Shown piece by piece: positions 33,819 to 45,200 of a stretch of 64,000 nucleotides of DNA. Origin of the DNA: Owenia fusiformis (Eukaryota; Annelida; Polychaeta; Sabellida; Oweniidae); contig CAIIXF020000005.1 of the NCBI GenBank assembly GCA_903813345.2, positions 38,999,375 to 39,063,374 of the forward strand, in the 5' to 3' direction. The notes beneath the pieces are model-generated. The model saw only the letters and a list, made by a program, of their open reading frames with translations, did no database searches and was not told the origin of the DNA. Both the position numbers and the translations under genes were made by a program. Position 1 is the first letter of the stretch; each line of letters begins with the position of its first letter.

Positions 33819-35384
33819 TTAGTTCTTAACAGGACTGCATAAATAGCCTCCATATCCTGAAATACTTGTTGTACATTTTCTGTCTCCGTGTTTAAATCCA
33901 ATCTTCAATTGTTCGATACGTTGCTCATTGACGAACACAGATAGAGCCAATGTTTTGATACCAGCGTCACTCCAGCTGGCGTGATATATCATGCCATAAT
34001 CATCGAGGTTAGAGAAAAATTTCTGATATTCAGACCCCGTCCAAAAGCTAGTGGCTGAAATCTCCAAACTATTTACGAATATGTCACTCACGTGCAACTG
34101 ACGTAAAAACGTTGGTTTTATATCAAGTTTTTGAACATAGGTGTCAACTAATCTCTTTAGGTTGACCAGGCATTTGTATTTTCCTCTTGCTTTATATAGG
34201 AACTTATATGTCAAATTCTTGTTGCTCATATCAGTAAACGGATCGTTATTGATTTTTTCTGTGAGAATTGCATCGTCATCAATTCTCCACACGTATTTCA
34301 AGTATTTCAAAATGGCTTGCTTATAAACAAAATACGAATGAAATCTAACTGCGTGTCGATAGCCTATTGTGTAATTAGCGCATTCGGAAAATGTTGGCAC
34401 TCTTTCAAACCTTTGTACAATATGGCTAAATCTAAACGAAACCTTTTGAAAGTATATTTCTGATTCTGTTGACTGTCGAATATTTTCCATGTCGCTTGCT
34501 AGAAGTTCGTTGAAGAAAATTATAATTGGGTAACTGAATTCGCTATTAAAATATTTGTCAACGGTTTTAATTGATTCAACCAATGCGGGAACACGTTTTG
34601 AATACGTCAGGTAATAAATAGCAGATTTTGGTCTATCTTTAGGCCACGTATGAAGCATTTTCTCAAATCTTAACAATTCTTTTTTATTATCAACTTCAGC
34701 TTCAGCAGTAGTATCTTTCTCGTCGATTGCTTCAACAGAGTCATTTTCCATATTAGCTCTATTTTGCAATTGGTCATCATCAACACCATCTGTAGATCGT
34801 CGTTTACGCTCTGCTGCAGCTTGAGACAAGTCACTTTTGAGATCTTCTCTAACAATATTCAGGTCGACTTTATCAGCCTCGCTTGTTATTGTTGTCTTAT
34901 TGTACCCTTTGTTGTTCTTCCGTTCCCGGTTCGCTCTAGGAAGTTTAGTATTCAACAATCGCTCTCTGTGTCTGCCATGTTTCCCCTCCACACTACCATG
35001 ATCATTTGATTGATGTCTACTTGCCCGATTTAATATAAGATCTTCTAGTGTGTGATTGATTGCATGATGTCCGTGTTGGAGCGCATCATCGATGGGCATT
35101 TCACCCGTATGAAGCTCTGGATTGTCCACGTTCGATACGGACTCAATCGGTATATCTGACAAGTGTTTTGGTGACGATGAGGACAAGACTTCAATTTGAT
35201 GAGTTGGCGTTTTACCATGAAGCCGAAAAACGAGATTCATAAAAGTTTCGCTTTTTGAAATATGATTTCTGATTATAAAATGTAATGTTATAAACACTAT
35301 AGCAATCAGGGCAGTGTTGATACCCTTTAGACCAACCCATCGTAAAAGTTGACGTAACTGAGATTTTCCAGCCATTGTACTCAC
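33819..35384 (-). CDS. GT15 (KRE2/MNT1-like) glycosyltransferase-like type II membrane protein, intronless
   Basis: A 521-aa single open frame. After a short cytosolic start there is one signal anchor (about residues 18-40, INTALIAIVFITLHFIIR), then a low-complexity charged stem to about residue 245, then a lumenal domain. This last part matches the pattern of fungal GT15 alpha-1,2-mannosyltransferases: RPKSAIYYLTYSKRVPALVE, YPIIIFFNE, GYRHAVRFHSYFVYKQAILK, YVWRIDDDAIL (metal/donor region), FWTGSEYQKFFSNLDDYG, ASWSDAGIKTLALSVFVNEQ, and a Cys-containing end. It is probably a Golgi sugar transferase; donor and acceptor are unknown. Unlike all complete neighbouring genes it has no intron, which suggests a retrocopy or acquired gene. 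The family call rests on remembered motifs. Confidence 0.75.
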   Translation of the reverse strand: MSTMAGKSQLRQLLRWVGLKGINTALIAIVFITLHFIIRNHISKSETFMNLVFRLHGKTPTHQIEVLSSSSPKHLSDIPIESVSNVDNPELHTGEMPIDDALQHGHHAINHTLEDLILNRASRHQSNDHGSVEGKHGRHRERLLNTKLPRANRERKNNKGYNKTTITSEADKVDLNIVREDLKSDLSQAAAERKRRSTDGVDDDQLQNRANMENDSVEAIDEKDTTAEAEVDNKKELLRFEKMLHTWPKDRPKSAIYYLTYSKRVPALVESIKTVDKYFNSEFSYPIIIFFNELLASDMENIRQSTESEIYFQKVSFRFSHIVQRFERVPTFSECANYTIGYRHAVRFHSYFVYKQAILKYLKYVWRIDDDAILTEKINNDPFTDMSNKNLTYKFLYKARGKYKCLVNLKRLVDTYVQKLDIKPTFLRQLHVSDIFVNSLEISATSFWTGSEYQKFFSNLDDYGMIYHASWSDAGIKTLALSVFVNEQRIEQLKIGFKHGDRKCTTSISGYGGYLCSPVKN

Positions 35385-36272
35385 TAATATTTATAGAATT
35401 GAAAGAAAATCAGTCAACACATGTGATGGTTGATAACACACGTTTAATTAATTGAATGACGAGACTCCCGTGCTTAACTTTAACTCATGAACTCATTATT
35501 CTAACGATATATATCATTTTCCTGACACGCAATTTATATATCTTTTAATTATCCCTTGAAGTTGCAGTGGTATGTGGTTTACATCTGTTTGATAATGACT
35601 TGTTGATTTTTGTTTCATTTTGTTCTTTATTCATGTGCCAAATTATTACATTCATTGGAAAAAACAAAAATATAGATTTTCTTGTCAACATCCGTCAGTA
35701 TTAGGACCACGTGTTAGGACGCAGCTTGCCACATTTGACAATGTTAATAATTGATTTAATAATTGAAATATGGTTTAGGCTTTATTGAGTCAAACAAATG
35801 GAAACACGGCGAATTGAGACAGATACCCGACATTTAGAAATATTGGTAGGGGACAGCGGGGTAAGAAGGGCCATGGTGCAAGACGGGCCAGAAAGTTTAT
35901 TCTATGTTAAAATATATATCGTCTGATGATCTTCCGACAGGAGATCATCATGTCACCGACCTCAGCGACCACTGTTTGTTTCATTCAGGCGCCAGATTCA
36001 AACGGCGGCACTTCCCCAAAAATTGGTCCTTGCCCTTAAGAAAGTTTACGGTTCAAAATCTACGAATCAAAGTTATGTGAGGCCTTGGAATAAAATCACC
36101 CCAGGTGAAGCAGAGACTGGGGCTACATTATTCAGAGAACACATTGTAATAACGTATAATTTGCTGTCATTAAACCCATACCAATCTCGTATTTATATCT
36201 GCGTTAAATGGTCACACATAATACTGACGTCACATTCTGAAAAAACGCTTCATAAAATTTGAAGACAAAACG

Positions 36273-39200
36273 ATGAAGGTCAGTAGTGAGCTTTTGAACT
36301 CCTTTCATTTGGACAAGAGTTATCTGTTGCTGACTGGAAAAAATGTAAAGACAATTTATGAATTGTTTCAATTGTTAGACATTCACGGAGAAATGGCTCT
36401 CGATGGTAAGTTGATCTTAAATCTGATTATTTGATGGGCTTTTTAAAAGCCCCATTCTCAACACGCAGTACGACCGGAAATGTGCGACGTGTTCTTGGTG
36501 AATATTAACGATAATATTCATTTTTAATTTACTCTTTTGAAAGAATATCCACCATACTACACAGAAGCAACCATTGCATATATTTCCATCGAGAACTTCG
36601 CAAATCTTCTGATAGTATCGATCATTCCGACATTTTAGTTATGTAAGCTTATCATCGTGAAATATTGAATAGATTATCAATTTAATCTTTGTCGGAGCAT
36701 AGTAAAATGATTTTTTTCATAATTTTTTATGACATTTCGCAATGATTGAGGTCCATCTGCTGAAAATATCGATCACTTTTTTAATGAAAAAATGGCTTTT
36801 CTCTAAGATGACGTGCTTTCAAAAATATTTAAGAAGCTCTAGATCGTTTAGAAATGAAATATAGCCTACGAACTAATACCAGAGATACATCTGCGCAGCA
36901 TGGTTTGGATGTTTCTGTGAGAGCCAAATACTCCTATTCTTTCAGGAGATCACGTTATCAATACGTCCGCTAATATTCAGCAATAGCACGTCGTACACTT
37001 TTGGTTGTACGACGTGTTGAGGATGAGGGGTGATGGATGAACTGCTATTAGGCATTACACTTATATTCTCTATATCACACCATTATGTAATTCATTTACA
37101 AAAACGATACTAAGTTACTAAAGTATAGTATACGTGTTAATGCTATTTCGTCTGACCTTAAGCTTCCTTATAGTGACTATTTTCATGTTTTAGATATTCA
37201 ATTTTACGAGTTCATGCGGAGCACAACCGATATCAGCAAAGTTCAAATCTACAGAGTCTTTGACATGTTTGATGTTGATGGTTCTGGCAGCATTGATTTC
37301 GACGAATTCTACCTCCTGATATGTATTTTAATAGCGATAAAGGTAGGTATATGCAGAACAATGGCAATTAAGTTCCAAGTAGCACGAGAAGTACATTGCA
37401 TTTGAATTGTTTTGCAAATCTATCAGAAAATAATCGAAAGTCTGTGAGTTGCGTAAAAACAAAGACCTTGATAAAACTAACTGACAGACACTTGCAACAT
37501 ACACCCCCCCCCCCTCCATAAATTCGACAACCAGAAACCCCCTTTTGGATCAATTATTAAAACCTATGTTTGGTAATTTTAAAAACAAATATCAAATTTG
37601 ATACAAAGGAGCACGTAGGTATCGCAAATAATTTCAGAAGGTTATATCTTGGATTATGACTACTTTCTGACAATGAAGACAGATTTATCTTTTAGATCAA
37701 TTCATTATCTCAAAGAAAATTATATACAGTAATAATAAAGTCAAACGAACTCGGTGATATTTAACTCAACAACGCAATCAACAACCAATCAACACACTTT
37801 TTCAAAGATGTTGACCCCATTTTCACCAAAAATGCAATCATTTTTTACAATGTTTAATGCAAACCATTCTTTATTTTGCTTTATCCTACACTTAGTGTAC
37901 TAAATGTATAATAACATCAAAAAATAAATTTTATATTTATTGGCAAAATGAATAACCGGAGGATATCGTGATGATATACTCCGGGCGGAGGATATCGTAA
38001 CGATATACTCCGGAAAACCCAATATGCGGAGGATATTGTGACAATATACTCCGCTTGTTGATTTCCCGCCAAATTTAGTCTATTTGGCATGAAAGTCACT
38101 TTGCAATGATATTATACATTTAGTACACTCCTTGTAAGTGTAGGATAATAAGAACATCCTATGATTTTTTTCAGAATATCATTTTAATCTACTCGGCTTT
38201 GCTCTCTCGTGCAGATATCAATATCACCTCGTAGATAAAAATGATATTCCTCAAAATCATAGGATATCCTATAAGTATCAAATAGTTCTTGAAAGAAGAA
38301 GATAAGTGTTCCCCATGTTATTTCTCCATTGAAAAATCTCATGCTATCCATTGGTTTCAGTTCATTTTGGTCATCCAAATTCAGTATCTTTAAAGTCCCT
38401 GGAGCAGTCAACTTTTCGTTTTAGGAAATCGAACATGTCTCAAAGCACATTTTAATTATGCAATCAACAATATAATAAAAGGTTGCATTTTGGTGAAAAT
38501 GAGGTCAACATATTTGAAAAAGTATGTTGATTGGTCCATTGCCCCTTCAATATCACTTAGGTCTGATTAACTAAATTATCATTACATACTTTTCTTGAAG
38601 ATAATGAATGGATCTAAAAGATACACCCATGTTCATGATCAGAAAATATTCATAATTCAAGTTAGAATCGTTTGAAATTGTTTGCGATAACCTACGTGCT
38701 CCTTTCCGAACAAATAGACTAATAACAACCCTTCAATAGCCTGATGACAATACTTGTATTGATCTAGGATGGCCAAGAGAAACAGTTTATATACCGTCAC
38801 TCACGTACAGTATTCGATCTACTTGATGAGGATGGCTCAAATGACATTTCTGCCAAAGAATTTGCCAATTTTGGATTTCTTTTTAACTTCCAAGGAGGAG
38901 CGGTGGAAGGCATATTCAACGAATTCGACGTATCGGGTGATCAGGTAAAAGTACTAGAAGATTCTGAAACGCTTTATGCACCACTAGCACAATACTGGTC
39001 TATAATCGAGTATGTGTGACTAAATTTCACAAATGCAATTTATTGTTTTTCTGTTGTTTTTGTCAAATTAGAATATTTTAACAATGAACAGAATAAATTT
39101 ATAGGTCATATATTGCGCCATGAATCATAGAATCTCGGTCTAAAATTATATTCAAATGTATCCATTTCTGAACGATTTTATTCAACAGAATCTTAAATGA

Positions 39201-39579
39201 TAAGTGATACGGTATTATTCTCCCTAGTAATAAAGTGACATCGCAGGAACTGGTCATATCATATATATATATACAGAATATTGTGTTTAACCTAATAATT
39301 ATTTTATCGTTTAAGGAACTGGATTACAAGGAGTTCAAAATGTTTGCCATGGCGTGTATCGATAAACAGACTGAAATTGACAATGAGAAGAAAAAACGGA
39401 TGGAAGAAAAACAAAAGAAAGCTATGTTGAAAATGAACAAAACAACAATGAAAGATATGGGATTAAAGCTCCCATCTTACTCGGAGATGGAACTAGCGAT
39501 GCAATCGGACGATGTAGGGGCAATTATGAGTGGTTTGAAAGAGCCGGTCCCATCAAAATCACGATGCGTTATTCTTTAG
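36273..39579 (+). CDS. EFCAB9: EFCAB9-like EF-hand calcium-binding protein, copy 1
   Basis: Four exons (36273-36405, 37194-37342, 38768-38944, 39316-39579) with GT-AG borders join in frame to 240 aa. The opening (LDKSYLLLTGKNVKTIYELF, LLDIHGEMAL, IQFYEFMRSTTD) and YRHSRTVFDLLDEDGS follow human EFCAB9, the calcium and pH sensor bound to CatSperζ at the sperm CatSper channel. EF-hands: DVDGSGSIDFDE (canonical), DEDGSNDISAKE (near-canonical), DVSGDQELDYKE (split over exons 3/4). A Lys/Glu-rich helix then leads to a tail ending KSRCVIL, which reads as a CaaX prenylation box. Downstream it is followed after 87 bp by the LINE. Confidence 0.87.
37605..38705. mobile_element. Nested MITEs in EFCAB9-like intron 2, copy 1
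   Basis: The outer element (AAAGGAGCACGTAGG...CCTACGTGCTCCTTT) is a relative of the foldback at 5284-6032. It contains a second element at about 37889-38148 (ATCCTACACTTAGTGTACTAAATG against CATTTAGTACACTCCTTGTAAGTGTAGGAT). Inside that are three tandem perfect or near-perfect hairpins, CGGAGGATATCGT/ACGATATACTCCG type, at about 37956, 37985 and 38026. A third palindrome (ATCCTATGATTTTTTTC...AAAATCATAGGAT, about 38157-38267) abuts it. Confidence 0.85.
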
Positions 39580-39667
39580 TTTGCTTTCGGGCATCCAAAT
39601 GCATCTATATGTGTATACTTAAAAGATGAATCTTGGTGGAATCAAAGTACACTAAATGCATTTTGAT

Positions 39668-39704
<37 letters not shown>

Positions 39705-39705
<1 letters not shown>

Positions 39706-40350
39706 AGGATGTGCCCGGTTGACAGAAGAGGCTTAAAATTGAATTCTTGGAAATGTGTTTTCAACCAACTTTGAGGCAACTGTGAACTTTGTGAACGAGA
39801 ACGAGGCTGATAAAAAATGTAGCAAAAAATGTAGCTCCGCAATATTTCTCGATTTTGGACTATTCCAGGCTTCAGATACCGAGTTATTGCACATAATTGG
39901 ATATAGGAACTCCTTGAGGATACAACGCACCCTTCTAAGTGAGTTATTCTGTGAAAGAAGGATTGTAATATTGACATAAACTTTTTTTTCTAAATCTTCC
40001 ATACACGGATTTCGTCGCCATTTTTTTCCTTGGCCCGTCCCTGTGTATTATTTGCATCTTGAACACTTAGTCTACATGTTACGCTGCTGAAAAATCTGAT
40101 TATACATGTTCAGGGCCTTTCACACCACAGCCATGCACGAATTTCCCGCCATTTGACGTGTGGCCCTTCCCCGTGTATAACTCGCTAATTGAACACTTAG
40201 TGTATAAGTACGCGCTGATAATAGACTAGTTATACATCTTTGGAGCCCTACTCGCTCTATTCTTACCTAGCAAGGTCGCGACAACCTCGGAAATGTATGT
40301 TTTGATTTGAGCGACGCAAAACAGCAGATCTTTTACCAGAATCTGATACA
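39705..40350 (+). promoter_or_regulatory. LINE 5' untranslated region with two diverged ~125-bp tandem repeats
   Basis: Repeat 1 (about 40001-40131) and repeat 2 (about 40132-40254) share in order ACACGGATTTCGTCGCC / GCACGAATTTCCCGCC, GGCCCGTCCCTGTGTAT / GGCCCTTCCCCGTGTAT, TTGAACACTTAGT, ACGCTGCTGA / CGCGCTGATA and TTATACAT. Such head-to-tail 5' units act as promoter monomers in some LINEs (mouse L1); that role here is inference. Confidence 0.6.
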
Positions 40351-42246
40351 ATGCCACTTTCTACCAAAGTGCATGTGCCTGCAGATATAGAAATTGATGA
40401 CGATTCCACAAATGATAGTGACAATTGTATGGAATCAACTAGTGGTGATTTTCTCAGTGATTATGATGACTTTAATCCCACCCCAATAGCTACCCAGACC
40501 GAAAATGATATCATTAATGAAATTAAAGAATTGTGTTCCGGTGCAGACAAAGCGTTATTCATTAAAAGACTATGCGACCACCAAGATGTTGACGGATTAG
40601 TTCATTCCAGAGATGCTTTATTTGATTATGCACGAATCAATCGCAGCAATGCCATGCCACCAGGTGCGCTTATTCGTCGTCTACCCAGTAGGAAAAACAA
40701 ACAAACAAGCACTTCTGTTAAAGAAAAGCTGGCATGTGATATATATCATCTTTTCCATTTCATCAATGGAGCTTCTAACCTGTCGGATATTAAGACACTG
40801 TTAAATCCTAAGGCAAAGACAAACAGAAAATCAGTTGTTCACAACCCTATCGATGATACAATGAGACAAAAAAACAGTGATGACCAACTAGCAATTATAC
40901 TCAAAAACGTTCTTGAACTCAAATCTAACGTTGCAACTGAAATCAATGAACTCAAGGCTGAAATCGCAAAGTCTACAAAATCAAAAGTAAAAGAACTCAA
41001 TAATGTAATTGAAATAAAGCAGAATGAACTTAACAGATGCAAGGATAGCGAACAGAAGTTAAAAAATGACTTAAAGATAGCGAAGGCAAAAATCAATGAT
41101 CAACAAACAGACATAAACAAACTCACAACAGATATCAATGAAACAAAAACAAAGCTGTTAAAGCAAATCCAGACAATACAAAACAAAGTAAGCGCATTGG
41201 AAAAGTCCTCTTCTCGCAGTGTAGCTATCACAATGAATCAAGAGCAACTTCCAAGCTCAAACAACGATAATGTGCAAGATAGGTCCAGGTCTTTAAGTGG
41301 CCCCCCAAATACAAGCGGTAGCTTGAATAACACATCAGCTGTACCCACAAGTGTGTGGGGAATACCCTTAAATCCTCCCACTGTACCCACTGGAGCCAAC
41401 AAATGTTCTGCTTCAAGTACAAAGGATATTTCGAATGTTCCCGCTACGCCCATTACGCTTAGTGCTTCTAGCACATGCAGCGCACCAACTGCTACCTGTA
41501 CTTCTGCAGTTAAAACCAATAGTGGGGCAGTCACCTGTAGCGCATCCGATGTTTCTATTGAATGCAGTGCATCTCATACACCCACCATGTCCCAAGCAGC
41601 TACTAGCAAGAACACAAGCATCGCACGCAATATTCCTGTAAGGTGTAGTGCACCAAAATCTACTTCTTTAAGCAACGCACGTGACACAGCTACGCGCACT
41701 ACATCGTCCGCTGGTACCGACAGGACAAGTACCGATATTCGACAATCTCAGATGTGGCCCCATCGCCAAGCCATAACAAAAGCTAACTTGGATGCTGATA
41801 ATGCCAGTTGCAATAGTGATGATGACTTTGTCGGAGTACGTGTGCATAGAACACGAACAAAAAAGATTGTTCTTGCTCATGTCAAATCACAACCATACAA
41901 CACGCTTCGAAAGCACCTTGTTAATTATGCACTTAAAGGGGGTGTAACTGTCACTGGTTTTAAGGTTATGTCAAGGAAAACATCATTCAATGGAGAATGG
42001 CTACTAATACGAGTAAATGTTTTAGCCAGTCATTACGCAAAAGCACTGAATGAACATTTCTGGCCGACCTTAATCGAATCCAGACCGTATGTTTCTCATT
42101 TTGAATATGAGCAAAAGAGAACACAAAATGCTCAGGAAGGTGATTCTCAGTATTACAATAAAGGCAACATCAGTCAGTCTGACGAGGATTGGGACAACGA
42201 CCAATACCAAGATGACTTGTACCAAGGATCTATGTATTGCCTATGA
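40351..42246 (+). CDS. LINE ORF1 protein, 631 aa
   Basis: A nucleic-acid-binding accessory protein is expected at this place. Visible parts: an acidic, Asp/Ser-rich N-terminus; a basic patch (RRLPSRKNKQ) near residue 110; a long coiled coil (about residues 180-290, rich in Lys, Glu, Ile and Leu heptads); a Ser/Thr/Ala-rich low-complexity linker with regularly placed CSA motifs (about 290-470); and a folded C-terminal domain (about 500-600, IVLAHVKSQPYNTLRKHL, GGVTVTGFKVMSRK, WLLIRVNVLASHYAKAL) that could be an RRM-like or zinc-independent RNA-binding fold. No CCHC knuckle is seen. The stop overlaps the ORF2 start (ATGA). I cannot name the ORF1 class. Confidence 0.88.
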   Translation: MPLSTKVHVPADIEIDDDSTNDSDNCMESTSGDFLSDYDDFNPTPIATQTENDIINEIKELCSGADKALFIKRLCDHQDVDGLVHSRDALFDYARINRSNAMPPGALIRRLPSRKNKQTSTSVKEKLACDIYHLFHFINGASNLSDIKTLLNPKAKTNRKSVVHNPIDDTMRQKNSDDQLAIILKNVLELKSNVATEINELKAEIAKSTKSKVKELNNVIEIKQNELNRCKDSEQKLKNDLKIAKAKINDQQTDINKLTTDINETKTKLLKQIQTIQNKVSALEKSSSRSVAITMNQEQLPSSNNDNVQDRSRSLSGPPNTSGSLNNTSAVPTSVWGIPLNPPTVPTGANKCSASSTKDISNVPATPITLSASSTCSAPTATCTSAVKTNSGAVTCSASDVSIECSASHTPTMSQAATSKNTSIARNIPVRCSAPKSTSLSNARDTATRTTSSAGTDRTSTDIRQSQMWPHRQAITKANLDADNASCNSDDDFVGVRVHRTRTKKIVLAHVKSQPYNTLRKHLVNYALKGGVTVTGFKVMSRKTSFNGEWLLIRVNVLASHYAKALNEHFWPTLIESRPYVSHFEYEQKRTQNAQEGDSQYYNKGNISQSDEDWDNDQYQDDLYQGSMYCL

Positions 42247-45200
42247 ACCTGTCCTTATATCTGATACTGCATATTTTTATCTACATTACTATGTCACTAA
42301 ATGACAAGTCACTCAGCGTCATGACTTGGAATTGTAAGGGTATAATGTATGGTAGTCCTTTTCTTACGAACATTCTGCCCAACTATCATATTGTTACCTT
42401 AACTGAGCATTGGTTGTACCCAGACAATTTAAGTTTCCTAAACACTCTTGATTTGAATTATGATTCACATGGTATATCACAAAAAGACCTTTCCGTCGAT
42501 GACGCTGTGCGAAGAGGTCATGGTGGCATAGCAATACTGTACAATAAATCTCTCATTGTGCGAAACAAAATTAGCATTGAAGACAGAATATGTGGCATAG
42601 AAATTGTAACAGAGGGTAACTGCAGTTTGTTCATATTTGCTGTATACATGCCTTCGGCAAATCATCCAATAAATGAATATATTGACTGGATAGATCATCT
42701 GTATAGTCTCTATTGCACTTATTCGTCTTTGGGAACAATTATGTTTACCGGTGACTTCAACGGTCACCTCGGTTCGAAAAGTGGACCTAGATGTGATTTG
42801 GCAAATGACCGGGGACTATTGCTAGAAAAATGGGTCTTTGATTCAAACCTTTTAGCCGTTAATGCTCAAAATCTTACAACGGGCCCCAAACACACATTTT
42901 TTCGCAATAATGCCTCGTCATGCGTCGATTATTTATTTGTACCTACAAACAAGTTCGATATCATAGAACAATGTAGAGTTATTGATGATCATCCACACAA
43001 TGTGTCTGATCACCACCCAGTTATAATGAATGTTAATATGTCACTACCACTAAGTCTAATCGACTATTCTTGCGAGGCTAGGAATATACCTAGATGGCGC
43101 AAAGCCACTTTTACACAGAAACAATTATTCTCCAATGATGTTAAAACTCAATTGTCACAAATAACAAGTACTGCCGATTTCACCACAATTAGTGGCCTAG
43201 ATTCAGCTGTTCGTGCTCTTGCTGATACTCTTGTCAATGCCAGCAGCAAACACATTCCGAGATCCCGGTTCCGGAAATACTTAAAGCCCTTTTGGAATAA
43301 AGGAGATTTAAAAATCCTTCATGCAGAAATGCGGACTGCGCGTGTTGCTTGGATACAAGCCGGAAGACCACGTGGTCTCGATCACGATTCTTTTCTTAAG
43401 TACAAACTTAAAAAGAGACATTTTAGAAGACATATGAGAAAGCTCAAATTAGAATACGAAAATGAGCAAATTTTACAGTTTCAAACTGCTGCTGAATGTG
43501 ACAGCGCCCTTTTTTATAAGATGTTAAACAGTCATAAGGCTAAAGGTAGGAAACCGTGTGGTCATGAACTCAGACTTGGCACTGAAATTATACGCGATCC
43601 AGATCAAATTCGGGAATTATGGGCTTGCCATTTTGAAACACTTGGTACAGAATTATCCATGCCACATTTCGATGACAATTTCAAGAATCTCATTGATCAC
43701 GAGCATCCTTATTTAATGACACAGTCGCTCTCTAATAATGACGGCATATTCGAAAATCCAATAACCGTATCCGAAATTGAACAAAGCATTGCTACCTTTT
43801 CAAATAACAAGTCTCCTGGTTATGATCTTGTGACAATCGAGCATCTTAAGTACAGTAGCTCTGACGTATTACATTTTCTTAATAAGGTTTTTAATGCAAT
43901 GGTAAGCATGTGCAAAGTTCCACAAAGCTTCAAAATAGGTATTATGATCTCCTTGTTTAAGGGAAAGGGCAAAGATCCTATGGATAGAGACAACTTTAGA
44001 GGTCTTACTTTGACGTCTTGTATTTTTAAGGTCTGGGAAAGAATTTTCACAAACAGAACTATACCAATATTGAAGCTTCAAGGGTGTCCACACAATCTGC
44101 AATTTGCATACCAAGAAGGCGCGTGTAGCCAATTCGCAGTGTTTGTCCTTAAGGAACTTATTCAATTTTACTCTGAGAGAGAGAGCTTACTGTACATTGC
44201 TTTTTTAGATAACCAAAAGGCCTATGATTTGTTGTGGCGGAAGGGCCTGTTTCACAAACTATTTAATCTGGGGCTAAATGGTAAAAGTTGGCGTTTAATT
44301 GTCGATAGTTATGAAAATACCACTTCCAGAGTACTTTATAATGGAAAGTACTCTAGAGAATTTCAAATTACACAGGGAGTAGGTCAAGGTCGAGTCAGTA
44401 GTGCACTCTGGTTCCTGGTGTACATTAATGCTCTTATTGAAGAACTATGCGATACAGGCTTGGGTGCAATAATAGGTGATATGCGCATCCCTGCAGTACT
44501 GGTGGCTGATGACACCACAATTATTGGCACAACTCCAGATGAGCTCCAAAAATTATTAAATAGTGTATCAAAATATAGCTCAAAATGGAGAATGTCATAT
44601 CATTCTGGTCAGAACAGCAAAAGTAAAATCATCACTTTTAATGAAAGTACTAAACATTTCAGAGACAGTCAAGGAATGCGCATGTGGCACTTGCAAGATG
44701 ATATTGTACCTGAAACCAGAACGCAGTGCTACGCTGGAAACACACTTGATGCTCAATTAACTGACATTGAAGCAATGCAACAAGCTAAGCGTAAAATGCT
44801 CAACATTTTTTACTCCATCAAACCTATTGGTATTGGCAAAGGTGGCATTAACCCCCTTGTTGCCGTTAAGCTATTAAAAACAATTGTGTTTCCCGCTGCC
44901 ATGTTCGGCTGCGAGTTATGGACAACATCCAATGTAGAACTACACGCACTTAACGTTACCATTCGAAAAATTGCAAAAATAATGCAAGGATTTGAGCAAA
45001 ACGTCTCATCGGAAGTTGTCCTCTCTACGCTCGGTTTACTGTCAATTGAGAGTTATATAGATAGAGCAAAGGTGTTGTTTTTTGATAGACTATGCAGAGC
45101 AACTCATGTTTTCACAAAACAATTGTTTCTATATAGACTCTCCTCATTTTTAGTTCAGAAAAATGAAATCTGTAACGGTCTTATTAAAGACGTCATGTCA

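Larger units (their letters stand above)
35914..39666. repeat. Direct repeat copy 1 (3,753 bp) holding an EFCAB9-like gene
   Basis: This segment matches 45942-49693 base for base except for three differences I found by eye: T/C at 36799 against 46827, a run of 11 against 10 C near 37504, and A/T at 38512 against 48539. It ends ...AAATGCATTTTGA directly before the 5' end of the LINE. Confidence 0.95.

Noticed and set aside
36023-36262. 79-codon frame upstream of both EFCAB9-like copies (also 46051-46290)
   Set aside because: It is identical only because the segment is duplicated, has no recognisable similarity and precedes the well supported start codon; treated as promoter/5' UTR.
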